64,000 nucleotides of DNA from Isoetes taiwanensis (taxonomy: Eukaryota; Streptophyta; Lycopodiopsida; Isoetales; Isoetaceae), in the NCBI GenBank assembly GCA_021234155.1, contig JAJEKV010000001.1, positions 32,380,177 through 32,444,176 of the forward strand. The letters run 5' to 3'. The notes beneath the pieces were generated by a model that did no database searches, was not told the DNA's origin, and saw nothing but the letters and a program-made list of their open reading frames with translations. Positions 11,626 through 23,759 of this stretch are shown here, in pieces. Position 1 is the first letter of the stretch. Each line of letters begins with the position of its first letter. The translations under genes were made by a program, and so were the position numbers.

Positions 11626-14600
11626 GGTTAGGTCCTAGATGGTACCATCCTTTCCTTGTGTACAACATCTATGTTATCCTATAACGAAACAAAACTAGAT
11701 TCTTAACTCCATAGTCTTTGTACCTGTTGGGCAATAATCCATGATATTGAACCAGATTGTATTACTACTGCAAAAACCTTTGCAAGTATTTATGTTACTT
11801 CTTCAAAGATATATCAGTATATTTCCGTCTTAATCCATAACCTTACAGATAAAGAAATATGACCTGAAAGCTTTGTACTCTAATTTAAAAGGAAGTTCAA
11901 AATTAAATTCTGTTACAACCATTACACAATATACATTCAGTTTGAGTCTTTTTCCTTAAAGCCACATAGGATCACTGCTTTTTGCTTAAAAAACCAACAA
12001 TAACACTCGTTCAACGAAAATTTTTAAAACAGTAGAGAACCCATTACCTACTATCCATAAAGTATCTACAAAGATTCAACTTGTGACAGCTTGTAAAACT
12101 TGATTGAACACCAGAGTACCTTAGTAGGATTTTAAATTGCCCAAATACAGCTTGTAAATAAGCAACAACTTCCAAAAGAGTGGTCAAATCCTTGCTTTTG
12201 TAGACATTCTAAATTCTTTCGCCACTCATTGATAAGTTCACCTTTCAATGCCAAATCCCTAGCTCACCTAAAACCTATTGGATAAAAGGAATGCATTAAG
12301 AAGAGAAGCCCGTACCTGCAGCCAACCAATACAAAATTAGCCATAGACTGGGTAAATTTGCAAGGGCCAAAAGGTACCTTAAGCTTCTCGGTTGTCAACC
12401 GATCGCCTAATGTAGACCTTTAGCCCATAGACACAGTGAGCTATGTGAAAATAATTAAATAATCAAGACAAATTTGTTCGATACAAAAGTATCAGTCATA
12501 ACTGCTCATATTAGACATAACTTCTTAAAATGACCATTCTAAGATGGATAAGCTGTTGTATGCCTTAGTAAAAACTCAGATGCATTTCCTTGATCATTAT
12601 CTTTATGTTGAAGTCATCCCAATACCATAACTATTAGCTTTCATGTGCATTCATAAATTAACCTTAATAAAATGGATAAACCGTAATGGAGAAAAGGATC
12701 ACTTAGCAAACTTAACCTGTATAGGTTTGAGAACAGAAAAATTCTGTAGATATTGATCTTAATTGTTCCTTAATGTATAAGTATCACACAAATTATCACT
12801 GTAATACCTGGTATTTTTTCGACATAAAACATAAGCCCATCCTCATCTTGAGTATCAGGAACAGAATTGGAACATTTAGCATATCCTTGCCTACGGGATC
12901 TCCATATTTTCTTGAAACATGCTTTATAAGTTGCAGCAAAAGATTCATAACTCATGTACACTTATGCCACAAGTAAATAGACCAAATTTCACACTGGAAA
13001 AACTGTCTAGGAACTAGACTGTGGATTAACTTCTTGTAAATATAAATCACTCTGCTTATCGGTATCCTGCCGCACAAGCTACAAGCATGGTCTAATCTGT
13101 ATCAAAGGTGAAATAACACATCGATCTATGCCTCAAAAAAACTTGCTATATCAGAGCTTGTTTACAGGATTCCAAAATGGAAAAATATATCGTGAGGTAG
13201 ACTTCATATACAGAAGCATAGATTGCACATGCAAATGGACAATGATGCCACAATTTTTCAATGAGAAAAACTGACAAACTGTATTGGAGATCAGAGCTTC
13301 TATTTTGTGGTTAGCCACCATAGCCCTGTTTGCCCCTTTTGTTAAAGCTCTCAAAAACAGTACTGCTCTTGTGAAGATCCGCAGACAGAATGCTAGCATT
13401 GTTTGCCATAGCCTTGCTTTTTCCTACTACATGTTATGCCATGCAGTGCCACATCAAAGTTTACTTCTCATCAAAGAAGGCAAAAGAAATGCCGTGATCA
13501 GGACATGGAGCGAAAAGTCCGTGCTCTGCTTGCTAGAGAAAACTAGTCAAGCCAGCTCACCATACTAAAACATGTATATGCGGGCATAAAATCACATATA
13601 TGATCGAATCATAATTATCCTCCCTTGGTTGAGCTAGACCATAGGAAAAATGTAAGAAAGTAGCTTTAATTTATGATGTCAGGAAGAAATAATCAAAGCC
13701 ACGGATTTGCCTCTTGAATTTTTCTGCCACAGATTTACTTTGAGATCTGCCTGGGTATCTTATGGAGTTGCCCTTCATAAATGGAAATATACATCAGGTT
13801 ACTATTTGAGCATACACCCAAACCATATATCCCAAATTTTTCACATTGTAAATCAATGATCCAAATGCAAATTCAAAAAAGCCATTTTAACAACCCATAT
13901 AGCATAATTTTGGTCTAATGCACTCTTGCCTATAGCCATTCCTTAACATTACTGCCACATGATTATTATCCTTAAGAAAAACACTTACTAGATCTAAATG
14001 CCTATTGCCCTTAAAGGGATTATTAGGCTAAATACACTTTTGTAAAGATGAGTAAGAAAAGCCAACAGGCAACATGCAAAAAAAAAAAAAAAAAAAAAAA
14101 AAACCCACACAGAAGTATTAGAACCATGCAATAGCAGGCAAATCATAAGAACATTTAAAAATCAAAATCTTAACCATACCTTTTGTGCAGTAATCAATCC
14201 AATATTGCTGAAAACTCGCACCATTTGAAGGCAACCAGTAGGCCATAATGGTCAATTAGATGTAAATTTTGTACTTTATCTGATTAATAAACTTTTGGCT
14301 TTTGTCCTTAAAAATAAATTAGATATCAAGAAGGGCCATCAAAGGGCACCTTAAAGACAGGAAAAAGGGCGTTGGAGAACCATATGCTGGCATCTTGTGC
14401 ATCAGTGAAAGAAGCAACGAATTGCATTCGGGCAGGAGCGGTACTGTTCATCGGCAGTCCAAGAACCATGTTAGGGCAAAAAGGGGCCAGCTCATCGGCA
14501 AAAAAAGGTCCATGTTGACAGCTCCGTGGCGGAAAAAAAAAAGCAGCGTTCCAACGAAGGACGCCCTATTCTATTATCCAAAAAATATCAACGTGATTAA

Positions 14601-16214
14601 AAGAATAGAATAGAATGGAATGTTTCATCATTCATGGAGACCAATTGGCCTATGGGACAGAAATGCAACAGGCTTAGGCACTTTTTCCACGGCACAGATG
14701 TCTTATATTTAGCTCAACATGATTGGGCCACATAAGAAAATACGACATCGTAGCTTTTCCATTGATTTTTTTAAGACGTGTCTTAAACTGATGCAATACA
14801 ATATGTGAGTCGCATTTTATTCCGGGGGAAACTCCCGCCACAAAATAAGGCAGTGATTTCTATCTTATTAGTGGCCTTCTTTGTCGATTTCTACGGGTGT
14901 CGCAAAAAAGATTGAAAAGTAGAAGCAAAGAGAGATCGATCGACAGCAGCAGGCCTCGCTTCGAATTGGAAACACCAATAGGCAGTGAGCATCGGATCAT
15001 CTAGAAATAGTTCAAACATGCAAGTCGAGTTGCTTGCAGGGCTCCAGATTGCACGTTTAGGGTTGCCTGTTGCAGATTGATGTTCCAGATTGCTTATTGC
15101 AGATTGTTGTTGCAGGTCATAAGATAATTGCCCCTTTTATTTTATTTTTTTGCTCAAGCTTAGTAAATTAGGTGTCGTAGGATTTCATAAACTCGGTTTT
15201 AGGCTACTAAAGATCCCAATGGTCCTCTCCTAATCTGGTACATAAGTTATATGATACAGCTATGAACTGGAAGGATATGAACTTCTATAATACTGTATGA
15301 GATACATAACTTCTATGACAAAGAACTATGGCTTTTATATGAAACAACCGATTTGTTCAAGTTTTGTTCAAGTAATGAAGCAGCATGTTGTAGATTGTAG
15401 ATTGTACAACTATTGTAAATTTTATTTTGGTTGCAATTTCAATCTACTTGAAATCCATGTTTGCTTCTCTCTTTATTAACAATAGTAGTCTTCCAATTCC
15501 CTTGCATTTCTTTCTATCATCTTGAAATTTATATTCACTTCTTATATGTAGTGGAAAACTACTCTTTTTCAAAACCCTGTTATTTCAATCCAAAAGGACG
15601 TGCGAATCATTTTAGGCCTCATTATTGTCTAAAAAGAAGACTTATTTCTTGTGTGAATAAAAAATTTACGGAAAAAAAATGGCCTCAATTTCATGGCTGA
15701 CGAGTCAGGAAACTAAAAACACATCTAAAACTAATGAAATAGTTTACTTTATCCAAACAAAGTGCTAGTATTCAATGAATTTTTATTTATAAATAATATC
15801 ATTACAATTTATTTTACAATGGACAAAGAGACCATGACGGATGTGCTTTCACAACAGTTATACCCTTTTCACCCAAGGATCACCAATTCGAAATGACGTG
15901 TGGAGCACCCTCTGATCTATTTCAAGCCACGAGAGCAACTTGAAGACGACAGAAATCTCTACGAGGAGGTTCTTCATGTGTTGTCCAACAGATGTCATCG
16001 CCATCTTCTCGCTTCCTTTCTTCAATAAAAGGGTCTTTCCATTGCTTCCATGCATGTACTATCTGGTCGGGATAAGGATTGCAAAAGACAGAATCAGACT
16101 ACAAACAAGACAATCACAATAAAAACCAGTTTTAAAGGCCATTTTTTAAAATGCAGGGAATCTTTACGAGTGGAGAAAGGCAGCTCAGAGTGAAAAACGC
16201 AAGTCTGAGGGCCT

Positions 16215-16535
16215 GGGTAAAAGCATGTTAGGGTGTCCCTTAAAAAGTATTATTTAGTGACCAAAAAAGTACCTAAAAAGGTACCCAGGACTGGGTACTG
16301 GGTACCCGTGTAATGTCTCAATAAAAGTTACATTTTAGAACTTTTATATATATTTTGGTCTCCAGTAGCATTATCTTTATCTTAACTTTGAATATTAATG
16401 CATCCTTGACTTTTATTTTGGACCTTTGTACTAGTTTTAATGAGAATAAAAATGAGAAAGTACCCAGTTCTGAAGTACCTAGTGTATGTACTTTTGCAGG
16501 TTCCAAAAGTGGTACACCCTAACATGCTTTTACCC
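16215..16535. mobile_element. 321-bp non-autonomous TIR element (MITE), copy 1
   Basis: Perfect 22-bp terminal inverted repeats: GGGTAAAAGCATGTTAGGG plus TGT at 16215-16236 and its reverse complement at 16514-16535. The flanks are GCCT on both sides (16211-16214 and 16536-16539), a 4-bp target duplication. The interior has GGTACCC-type motifs and no coding frame. A second copy of identical length and inverted orientation lies at 23319-23639. I do not assign a superfamily. Confidence 0.88.
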
Positions 16536-16800
16536 GCCTCTCTCAACTTGCGAGTCCAGAAAGGTAGCTTAGAGTAGAAAATGCAGTTCTGAGGTCGAGA
16601 AAGACATCTCATAGTGAAAAATGCAGGACTGAGTGTCTTTCTAGACTTGCGAGTCGAGAAAGGCAGCTCAGAGTAAAAAATGCAAGTCTGAGAGCCTTTC
16701 TCGACTTGTGAGTCGAGAAAGACAATTCAGAGTGAAAAATGCAGGTCGAGGGCCTTTTTCGAAGGCAGCTCAAAGTGAAACATATAAGTCTGAGGACTAA
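16536..16800. repeat. Tandem array of ~55-60 bp units carrying a CTCGACT palindrome
   Basis: Four to five decayed units of the form GCCTTTCTCGACTTGCGAG, then TCGAGAAAGGCAGCTCAGAG, then TGAAAAATGCAAGTCTGAG. Good palindromes sit at 16634-16663 and 16694-16723. The palindrome core is the same family seen at 32-39 kb. Another unit fragment precedes the MITE at 16165-16214, so the MITE probably inserted into the array. Confidence 0.75.
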
Positions 16801-16824
16801 AAAAGGCAGACCTGAGAGCCAATA

Positions 16825-17060
16825 TTTTTCAACCATTACCAATATCCAAGTTCGACTATTACCAATATTTACTAATATTAGAGTTCAAATATTACCATTA
16901 CCAATATTTACTACAAGTTTTTTTTCTTCAGTTCAACTATTACCAATGCTTACTAATAATTGAGTTTATCCATTACCAATATTTGCTAATATTAAAGTTC
17001 AACCATTATTAATATTTACCATGGGATTTTTTTTTTCAAATATTACCAATATTTATAATT
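16825..17060. repeat. AT-rich degenerate repeats (ATTACCAATATT type)
   Basis: Many iterations of ATTACCAATATTTACTAATA, AGTTCAA and related words with irregular spacing; low-complexity sequence with no gene. Confidence 0.6.
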
Positions 17061-17998
17061 ACCAATATTCAAGTTCAACGTTACCAAATATTTATGCCAA
17101 CATTCTTATTTTTCAAACATCAGTATTTTCGAACTCTAGTATTTTTTATTAGCTTTTTTAATGTCATTTCTGTACCCTCCTTTTTCCCGCCCATATGACG
17201 TTTTCTTAATTTTTGGATTGCCCCTAAAGGGGCAATCCCTTGCTTATGTGGATTTTTGGCATATTCTTTATATATGCCAGCAATGCCTAGAATATGCCAA
17301 AAACTGCTCCAAACTTGTTGTAAGCTATAAACTGTCAGTCGCCCTTGTTGCTGGGCGGCCACTGTGCAAACCGGCTAACCGACACCGCCATGCCGCAAAG
17401 CTTTTCCAGCAAATCTATTCCAGAGGGGACAACAAAAGCTCCATGGAAGAATCAGCCACTTGCAAGCTATTGGAATAGGTGAATAGGTTAATATCTTGGT
17501 CTAATCTTTATTCTCATGCAGTGGCTGGATGTCAATCCTGTCAGTTTCCATCATTTGAGCTCCTTTCAATCTATTCCAGAATTGGAGTTACCTGCAGATT
17601 TCAATCTATTCTAGGATTAGAGTTACCTGCAGATTTTGATTGCCAGTTCTTTCTCCTAGTTTTCTGGGCTTTCACAGATTTGCTTCTTGTAGGCTTGGAT
17701 TCGGCAACAAAAGCATCTCTTTGCTGCGATTTCTTTGCCTTAAAGTTTTGAGCCTCTCTTGCAGATTGTGATGGCTTGGGGTTTCATGGATCATTTGCTT
17801 CTTTGTGCTTTGATTCATGAGTAGGAGCCCATTATTATATTCATATTGCTCTTAACATTAGACCTGTCCCATGATGGACCATTAAAGGGCAATTTTGAAG
17901 GTTCACAAAAAAAAAAAATCATATAAAATCAAGAATACAAAAACTAGCCAAACCCTTTCTAGGAATTCATATATGGCAGTCATGCTTCACATAAAAAA
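17061..17998. other. No recognisable gene
   Basis: Moderately mixed composition with short open frames (for example 17161-17478 and 17479-17751) that lack domains I recognise. The duplicated phrase around TTCAATCTATTC-AG-AATTGGAGTTACCTGCAGATTT at 17565-17635 is a local repeat. Confidence 0.3.
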
Positions 17999-18011
17999 TA
18001 TATACAATGTT

Positions 18012-18272
18012 TTTTTTTGAAGAACGGCAAACTTTATTGAAACTCCAAGCCAAAAGCAAAATACAAATGCAGAGACGGGAATAAAGTCTCAGAGGATAAT
18101 CATGACCCACTGAGTAGAACCACCAGCCTATGCATAAGACAGCACACTCAAATAGGACTCAAATATCAACTATCGCTTGGCAAGAGCAAGCGAAGAACAA
18201 TGGTAGGCCTTAGCGATTCTAGCTTGTGCGTCCTGGAGGACAACTACAGGAGAAATATCCAAACCCTGAAAG
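18012..18272 (-). mobile_element. LINE 3' end, 5'-truncated, with 13-bp TSD
   Basis: On the minus strand the last ~260 bases match the 3' end of the LINE at 9279-10221: CATTGTTCTTCGCTTGC, GACTTTATTCCCGTCTCTGC and CAATAAAGTTTGCCGTTCTT before the poly-A (plus-strand T run from 18012). ATATATACAATGT flanks it on both sides (17999-18011 and 18273-18285). Nothing upstream of the 3' end is present, so it is a dead-on-arrival copy. Confidence 0.88.
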
Positions 18273-19320
18273 ATATATACAATGTATCAGCTTCCATTCT
18301 TGTGATTTATGCTCTAGCAAACCCAAGGGGGTCAAGTACCAAAAGCTTCATGTTCAAACAAAGTAAAACTGTCTTGACGAAAAGATTTTTTTGATTTTTT
18401 TAGTTATAATGTTAAATTTTCTACTCGAGATATAGATAAGATAAGATAAAAAAAAAAAACAAAAAACCAAAAAAAAACCACAAAAAAACCAAAAAACCAC
18501 AAAAACCCACATCTCAATTTGAAGTCTGTGAAGGAAGATAGAGCAATTCAAACATGACAGGCTCAAAACTGTCCCCTGCCTTCTGAGAACCAGTACTAGT
18601 TCCCAGAAAGCAGTTGTGCTATAAAAATAACAACTTTCAAAAGGAGATCAATTTTAAGTTCAAATTTGGCATATAAGTAGTTCACAAGGTCCTCCATCTT
18701 ATAAAAATATTTGTTGAGTTTGAATTTGGTGTTTTGACTTTTACTTCTATTTTCAATTTTAGGGTTTTTATACAAATGGATAGCACTGCTATATATGACT
18801 CTAGGTTGTCCCTTAAAAATCATATTATGATAAGGATATGAAACCAATGCAAAAACAAGCTCGTGGAAAGAGCAAAAGACATGGTAAAAAAAAATCAAAA
18901 ACGATATCTATACTTGCCCATTACTGGTCCATAGTTCATTCAGAAAATGACAATATCCTTATGTTAGTCTCAAGTTGAGTTTTGGGACACAAGTAGCTCT
19001 TGGACCGTTTTGTTCACAAAAAATATTTGTTGTTCATTATCTTGAGGATTGTACTAGAATAGATAGCATCAATTATATTATATCTTCCATGTTTATTCTA
19101 GATCTGTGCCCTAAGGTGTGACTTTAGAAAATCACATCCTCAAGATATCTAATGTCAAGAAACCAATGCAAGAAGAATCAAGAAAAAATATGAAAACTTT
19201 TACTATAAAAAATAAAGATAGACCACGATTTGCAGTCCAGTTGCAGACCGCCACCTTAATCAATTTTGAACTTAACTTTCACATATAGTTTACTTGTATG
19301 ATTCTTTATAGGACAAAATT

Positions 19321-19480
19321 TTTTTTTTTTTTTTTTTTTTTTGAAGGACGACAAGCTTTATTCACCAACTAAAAACTAGAGCAACATAACATGCAAAGAC
19401 ATGATTATAACTCCAGTGGACAAACCGATCCAACTGAGCATAACCACCTGCCTATGCAAAAGAATGAATCTGAAGGTAAT
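19321..19480 (-). mobile_element. LINE 3' end, third copy
   Basis: A long T run at about 19320-19342 is followed by GAAGGACGACAAGCTTTATT and a decayed version of the same LINE 3' region (AACTCCAGTGG, CCTGCCTATGCA). The far boundary is uncertain and I could not find a convincing target duplication. It is more diverged than the 18012 copy. Confidence 0.7.
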
Positions 19481-19765
19481 TGATTAGGTTAGCTTGCATA
19501 ATTTAAGGGTAAGGTTGAAGCACAAAAAATTGAGAATTTACAAGGTACTTATGACCAATCGAATCTACATGGACTTTCACTTACACCTTTAAAAAATCAT
19601 GCGATCGAAGCTAAAAAGCCATAATATTATTCTATGGGAAAAAATGGATAAGGCTAGTGAGAGATATATGCTCTATACAATTGGTCTCATGGACCATAAA
19701 TGGTGATGCGTGCTTATATAAATTAAAACCTTAGAAATAACATGTTACTTTAACATGCAACTAGA

Positions 19766-19807
19766 GATTCTAGAATGGGACTCGCATGAAACCAACAAAC
19801 CGCCCGA
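19766..19807. repeat. 42-bp direct repeat, copy 1
   Basis: Begins GATTCTAGAATGGGACTCGC and ends in CAAACCGCCCGA; exact copy at 20421-20462. Confidence 0.85.
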
Positions 19808-20243
19808 CTTGCTTCTCATTCATCTCAGCAGATTTTCTACAATGGTGGATAGTGGGTAGCCGCACACATGCGAACTACCCATAAAAAATAAAAGGAAAAT
19901 TCAATTATATCATTTGGACCCCAACAAAATACAATGCTAATAGAGAATGGGCTAGTGTACCTGCCGAAAGCTTATCACCGGGATTAAAAAACCCCGCCCT
20001 TTCGGGTTTTCGAGGAAAAACCCTAGTGATAAGCCTTCGGCAAGGGGCTTGGACAAACGTAAGGCATAAAAATCGCTCCCAAAACCCACGAATGGAAAAG
20101 TCGAAACAGATGCCGCTCGCTAACTTGTACCTGCACATCACCAACAAAACAACAAGACAAAACAAACCTCCCAGAGTGGAGGGGCTGATTACGCGCGTGC
20201 CACGCGATAAAAATACAATAACAAAGAAGGGGAGGAGGGTGGG

Positions 20244-20424
20244 TTCAAAGAGAATAAGGTACTGCTGAGAGAGAAGAGGAAGCGCCGATGAGAAGTCGAA
20301 GCAGAAACGCGCCTAAAATAGCGAACTCCCAACCAGAGCGGGCATGCGCCGCCCGCATGCATGCAAAACATGCATGCTCGTCCCATTCTAGAATGGCGAT
20401 CCGATGTCTCGGATCGATGGGATT
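20244..20424. repeat. 181-bp direct repeat, copy 1
   Basis: Begins TTCAAAGAGAATAAGGTACT and ends CGGATCGATGGGATT; repeated at 20605-20785, an offset of 361 bp with essentially no differences. It contains a hairpin (ATGCATGCAAAACATGCAT) and a CCGATGTCTCGGATCGATGG motif. Its last bases run straight into the 42-bp repeat at 20421, so the block was built by nested duplication. Confidence 0.88.
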
Positions 20425-20604
20425 CTAGAATGGGACTCGCATGAAACCAACAAACCGCCCGAATACCAAAGGACTTTTTTAACAAACTAGGATCGAGGAC
20501 GAAGGTCACAGGATGAAGGCTAAAGGCCGAGAAAGGACAGCATGAAAGAAACGCCAAATTGGCCAAACCAGGCAGGAAGAAGCCCCTCCCCTGCCTGGAA
20601 ACAA

Positions 20605-20785
20605 TTCAAAGAGAATAAGGTACTGCTGAGAGAGAAGAGGAAGCGCCGATGAGAAGTCGAAGCAGAAACGCGCCTAAAATAGCGAACTCCCAACCAGAGC
20701 GGGCATGCGCCGCCCGCATGCATGCAAAACATGCATGCTCGTCCCATTCTAGAATGGCGATCCGATGTCTCGGATCGATGGGATT
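20605..20785. repeat. 181-bp direct repeat, copy 2
   Basis: Second copy of 20244-20424, followed by unrelated sequence (TTCTATTGCC). Confidence 0.88.
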
Positions 20786-22391
20786 TCTATTGCCAAGAAA
20801 GGTTTACATCCATAAAAAATATAATATACATGAAAGATAAACATGTAGTATTATTCTACTTGGATGACAATGCTTTATAGCAGTAACACAGATACGAAGT
20901 TTATGCTAGTCAGAAATAAGCAGATTTCATGGTATTTTTTTCAATAAGACCACACAACCTATATAAGAGATCTCTATATATGTCATTTCTCACATTTTGA
21001 ACTATTTTAGAGGCATATTTGGGGAAATGTAGTGTCTCTTTCTATGAACCAAAGAAGCATATATGGAATGTCATGTAGTTTATTTATATATTGTCATGGC
21101 TAAACTTCACAATATCCACTTGAATTCATTAATAAACATAACTAGCTTACCTATAATTATGGAGTTGACCCAATTTTTTATGCTCTAATGTGTTAATCTA
21201 GATGTTGTACATCATGTTTGAATTCCAAAAATTGCATGGTTACACCCTAGTTCCACTATATGTAAGTTGTTAAGAGTTATGTACTATGTAGATATAAATA
21301 GAATGCATCATTTATTACCCATCTTTTTTATTTTGTGAGGTCATTGGGTTTTGTGCAAGGGAACGCCGCATGTTACGCCGGATGCGGCGTTCCCTTCTAA
21401 TTTCCATCCCCCCTTGCGGGATGCAGGCTGATCAAATTGAATGCCAGAAATTCCCAGATCACAGATCTCGAGCTGAGGCGCCAGAATTGAATGAGAGAAA
21501 TTGAATGGCAAATTTGAATTGCCAGGCCTATACAAAATTGCCTCCTCCTATTTCAATCCTCCTGTTCCATCTTGGCGCCTCAGCTCTCATTTCCGGCACC
21601 TCATCTGGGTCCATAGCTTGCAAAGGTGAGCCATTCTTCCATTCTTTCTAGTTCAAGTAATGTAAATGGGCTTCTTTTCTGAGCTTTCTTAGCCTCGAAG
21701 CTTACAGTGGAACCACTGAGAGGGAGAACCAGAATAAAATATGAAGATGTTTTTGAATCTCTTGACGCCTCAACTCTCATTTCTGATGCCTCATCCGGGT
21801 CCATAACTTGCAAAGGTGAGCCATTCTTCCTTTTGGTTCATAAAAAACAAGATTGCATATTAAACGGTAGCAAATCATCGAAGCGAGAGCAAAAGGAATA
21901 TTCCTAAAAGATTCCTTTTTTTTACAAAAAAGGGGGTAAACTGAGGTAAAAAAAAATTTTGCATGAAATTCGATTTTGACCCCCCTCAAATGGGAAAATT
22001 TTTCCTATGGTCTTTTTCCTTCTGGTCTTTATAGTCTTTTTGTGACTTCTATATCTATTTTATTTTTATCTTTCTATATTGATGGTTTATTGTGAATTCT
22101 ATACCTATCTTATACCTATTTTGGTTGAAACACCGTAGAAGCCTATGTGCATGAAATAATTGGTATTAATTGGTTTGATAATCAAGATGTTGCAATTAAC
22201 ACCCGCAAGTGTGTTTAATATGTTAGAATTAACTTGGTTTAGAATTGTGCTTCACTAACATTCAGAATTATTAATTAAATAGAACTACACAACTACGTGT
22301 GGATGAATTATTAGCCAAAGCTATGAGAAATGATCCAACCTAACATTGCCTCGTTGAAGGTCCAGATCAATACAAATTTAAGCGATTTGAC

Positions 22392-23759
22392 TCAATCTAC
22401 AATTGCCTCATGCTCAATGCCATGGTAGTGAACTCCTTGAATAGCTGCAGCAAAGATCATTGTTGCTGATCTTGCAAACAAATCAAGCACTAGACCACCA
22501 ACTGGGCAATAAGTATGCAAAACGAACTCCAAAAGCATCGACAAGCTTTCTAAGCCAAATCTTGACAATTGCATGTCTTTGTAGTGCAGCCTATCAGTTT
22601 CTGCCAAATAATGTGTGTAGAAGTCTCGGTCAGGGCCATAGATTTTATGCTGAAAAGGTGAGTTGTTGGTGGATGGCACATGCACTCCTATGCGGCTATA
22701 GATAACACATACTTGGCAATAATGTGCAATCATCCCCAGCCTATCCTTACTATGCCAAAAAGAACCTTAAAGGATAGAAAGAATATTCGACACTTCTCCA
22801 AGTTTCACTTCTTTGCATACATGTCTAGTGTCTTCAGTTGTTCATGCGTACAAATGCACAATGCAAATTCTTTGTCATCCAAACAAAGTGCAGCAATACT
22901 CATGCTAGCATCTATGAGCTCCTGATCACGTGAATTCCATGCTAGGATTTCATCATGCCCAATGGTAGGTATCATATTTGTAGGAAGATCTATAAAAACC
23001 GATTTAAAACCCCAATATCTTGTCTTGCCATTCCTCTGCAAAACCTTGTCAGTCATTTTATTTGCACGTGCAAACTCCCTTAACTCCTGGAACTCTTTAA
23101 GGTTCCTAGAAGAATACGGTGACACAATAGACTTTGATAACACATGCACATCCCAACATACAAGGATACTGTTGATATTCTTAAAATCATATGAAGGTCT
23201 AGCATCCACGTCATCAAATATCTCAAGGACTTCTTTCTCTTCCCGTATTGAAGCTTCTGAAACATTGTTTTTTGGTAGATTTAACTTCATTCTTATCAAC
23301 ATTTTTTCATTTCCTATTGGGCATATGCATGCTACATCCTGCCATTTTTTGAACCTGCCAAAGTACCCGCACTAGGTACTTTTGGATTGGGTACTATTTT
23401 CTTGTTCTTTTGGTCAAAACTAATTCAAAAGTCCAATATAAAATGTCAAAAGCATATCAATGTTCAAGGTTAGGATAGAGACAATACTATTGGAGATCAA
23501 AATGAATGCATTCAATTTAACATTTGTAGTTATTGAGATATTAAAAAAGTACACAGTACCCAGTGTTGGGTACTTTTTTAGGTAGTTTTATGGTTCCTAA
23601 ATGGTACCTTTTTTGATAGGGTGTAGCATGCTTATGCCCTATTGTACCTCTTCCATTTCAATGAATCGTGATGTGCCCTCATTGTCTTCATTCCCTTCTC
23701 TATCGATTGTCTCTTTTTCAGGTGTTCGTAATGTAGTTCCTTTCCTTGTTACAACCATA
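22392..23759 (-). pseudogene. DNA N4/N6-methyltransferase relic, split by a MITE
   Basis: The minus-strand frame opens at 23759 (MVVTRKGTTLRTPEKE) and is interrupted by the 321-bp TIR element. It resumes at about 23302 (LNLPKNNVSEASIREEKEVL). A long frame then leads to KSVFIDLPTN at about 23000, where an N4/N6 methyltransferase would carry its DPPY catalytic motif; here it reads DLPT, so the aromatic residue is lost. After one or more stops the frame at 22733-22392 ends GGLVLDLFARSATMIFAAA and YHGIEHEAI, matching motif I, the SAM-binding FxGxG region. Motif IV before motif I is the permuted beta-class order, as in the better-preserved gene at 46.5 kb. A decayed catalytic motif, stops and a transposon insertion make activity unlikely. 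Confidence 0.7.
23319..23639. mobile_element. 321-bp non-autonomous TIR element (MITE), copy 2
   Basis: Terminal repeats GGGCATATGCATGCTACAT... at 23319 and ...GTAGCATGCTTATGCCC ending at 23639, flanked by TATT on both sides (23315-23318 and 23640-23643). Same length as the copy at 16215-16535, opposite orientation, with homologous interior (GTACC-rich ends, CTCAATAA). It sits inside the methyltransferase relic. Confidence 0.88.

Larger units (their letters stand above)
10613..16214. other. Long non-genic stretch
   Basis: AT-rich sequence with no frame or domain I can support. It contains a poly-A run at 11140-11159, another at 14077-14103, and a dispersed direct repeat (11160-11236 and 11548-11625). 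Small open frames such as 13284-13568 have no recognisable motif. Confidence 0.35.
19481..22391. other. Non-genic, with a duplicated block near 20 kb
   Basis: No coding gene is supported. The region 19766-20785 contains direct duplications listed separately. The part around 21340-21850 is more GC-rich and shows two diverged copies of TCATTTC...CCTCATC-GGGTCCATA-CTTGCAAAGGTGAGCCATTC (about 21588-21640 and 21775-21828), an old local duplication. Confidence 0.35.

Noticed and set aside
13151-13568. Opposed open frames at 13.2-13.6 kb
   Set aside because: No motif, low complexity context, and no splice or promoter support.
17120-17751. Short open frames at 17.1-17.75 kb
   Set aside because: No recognisable domain on either strand; composition resembles the surrounding non-genic DNA.
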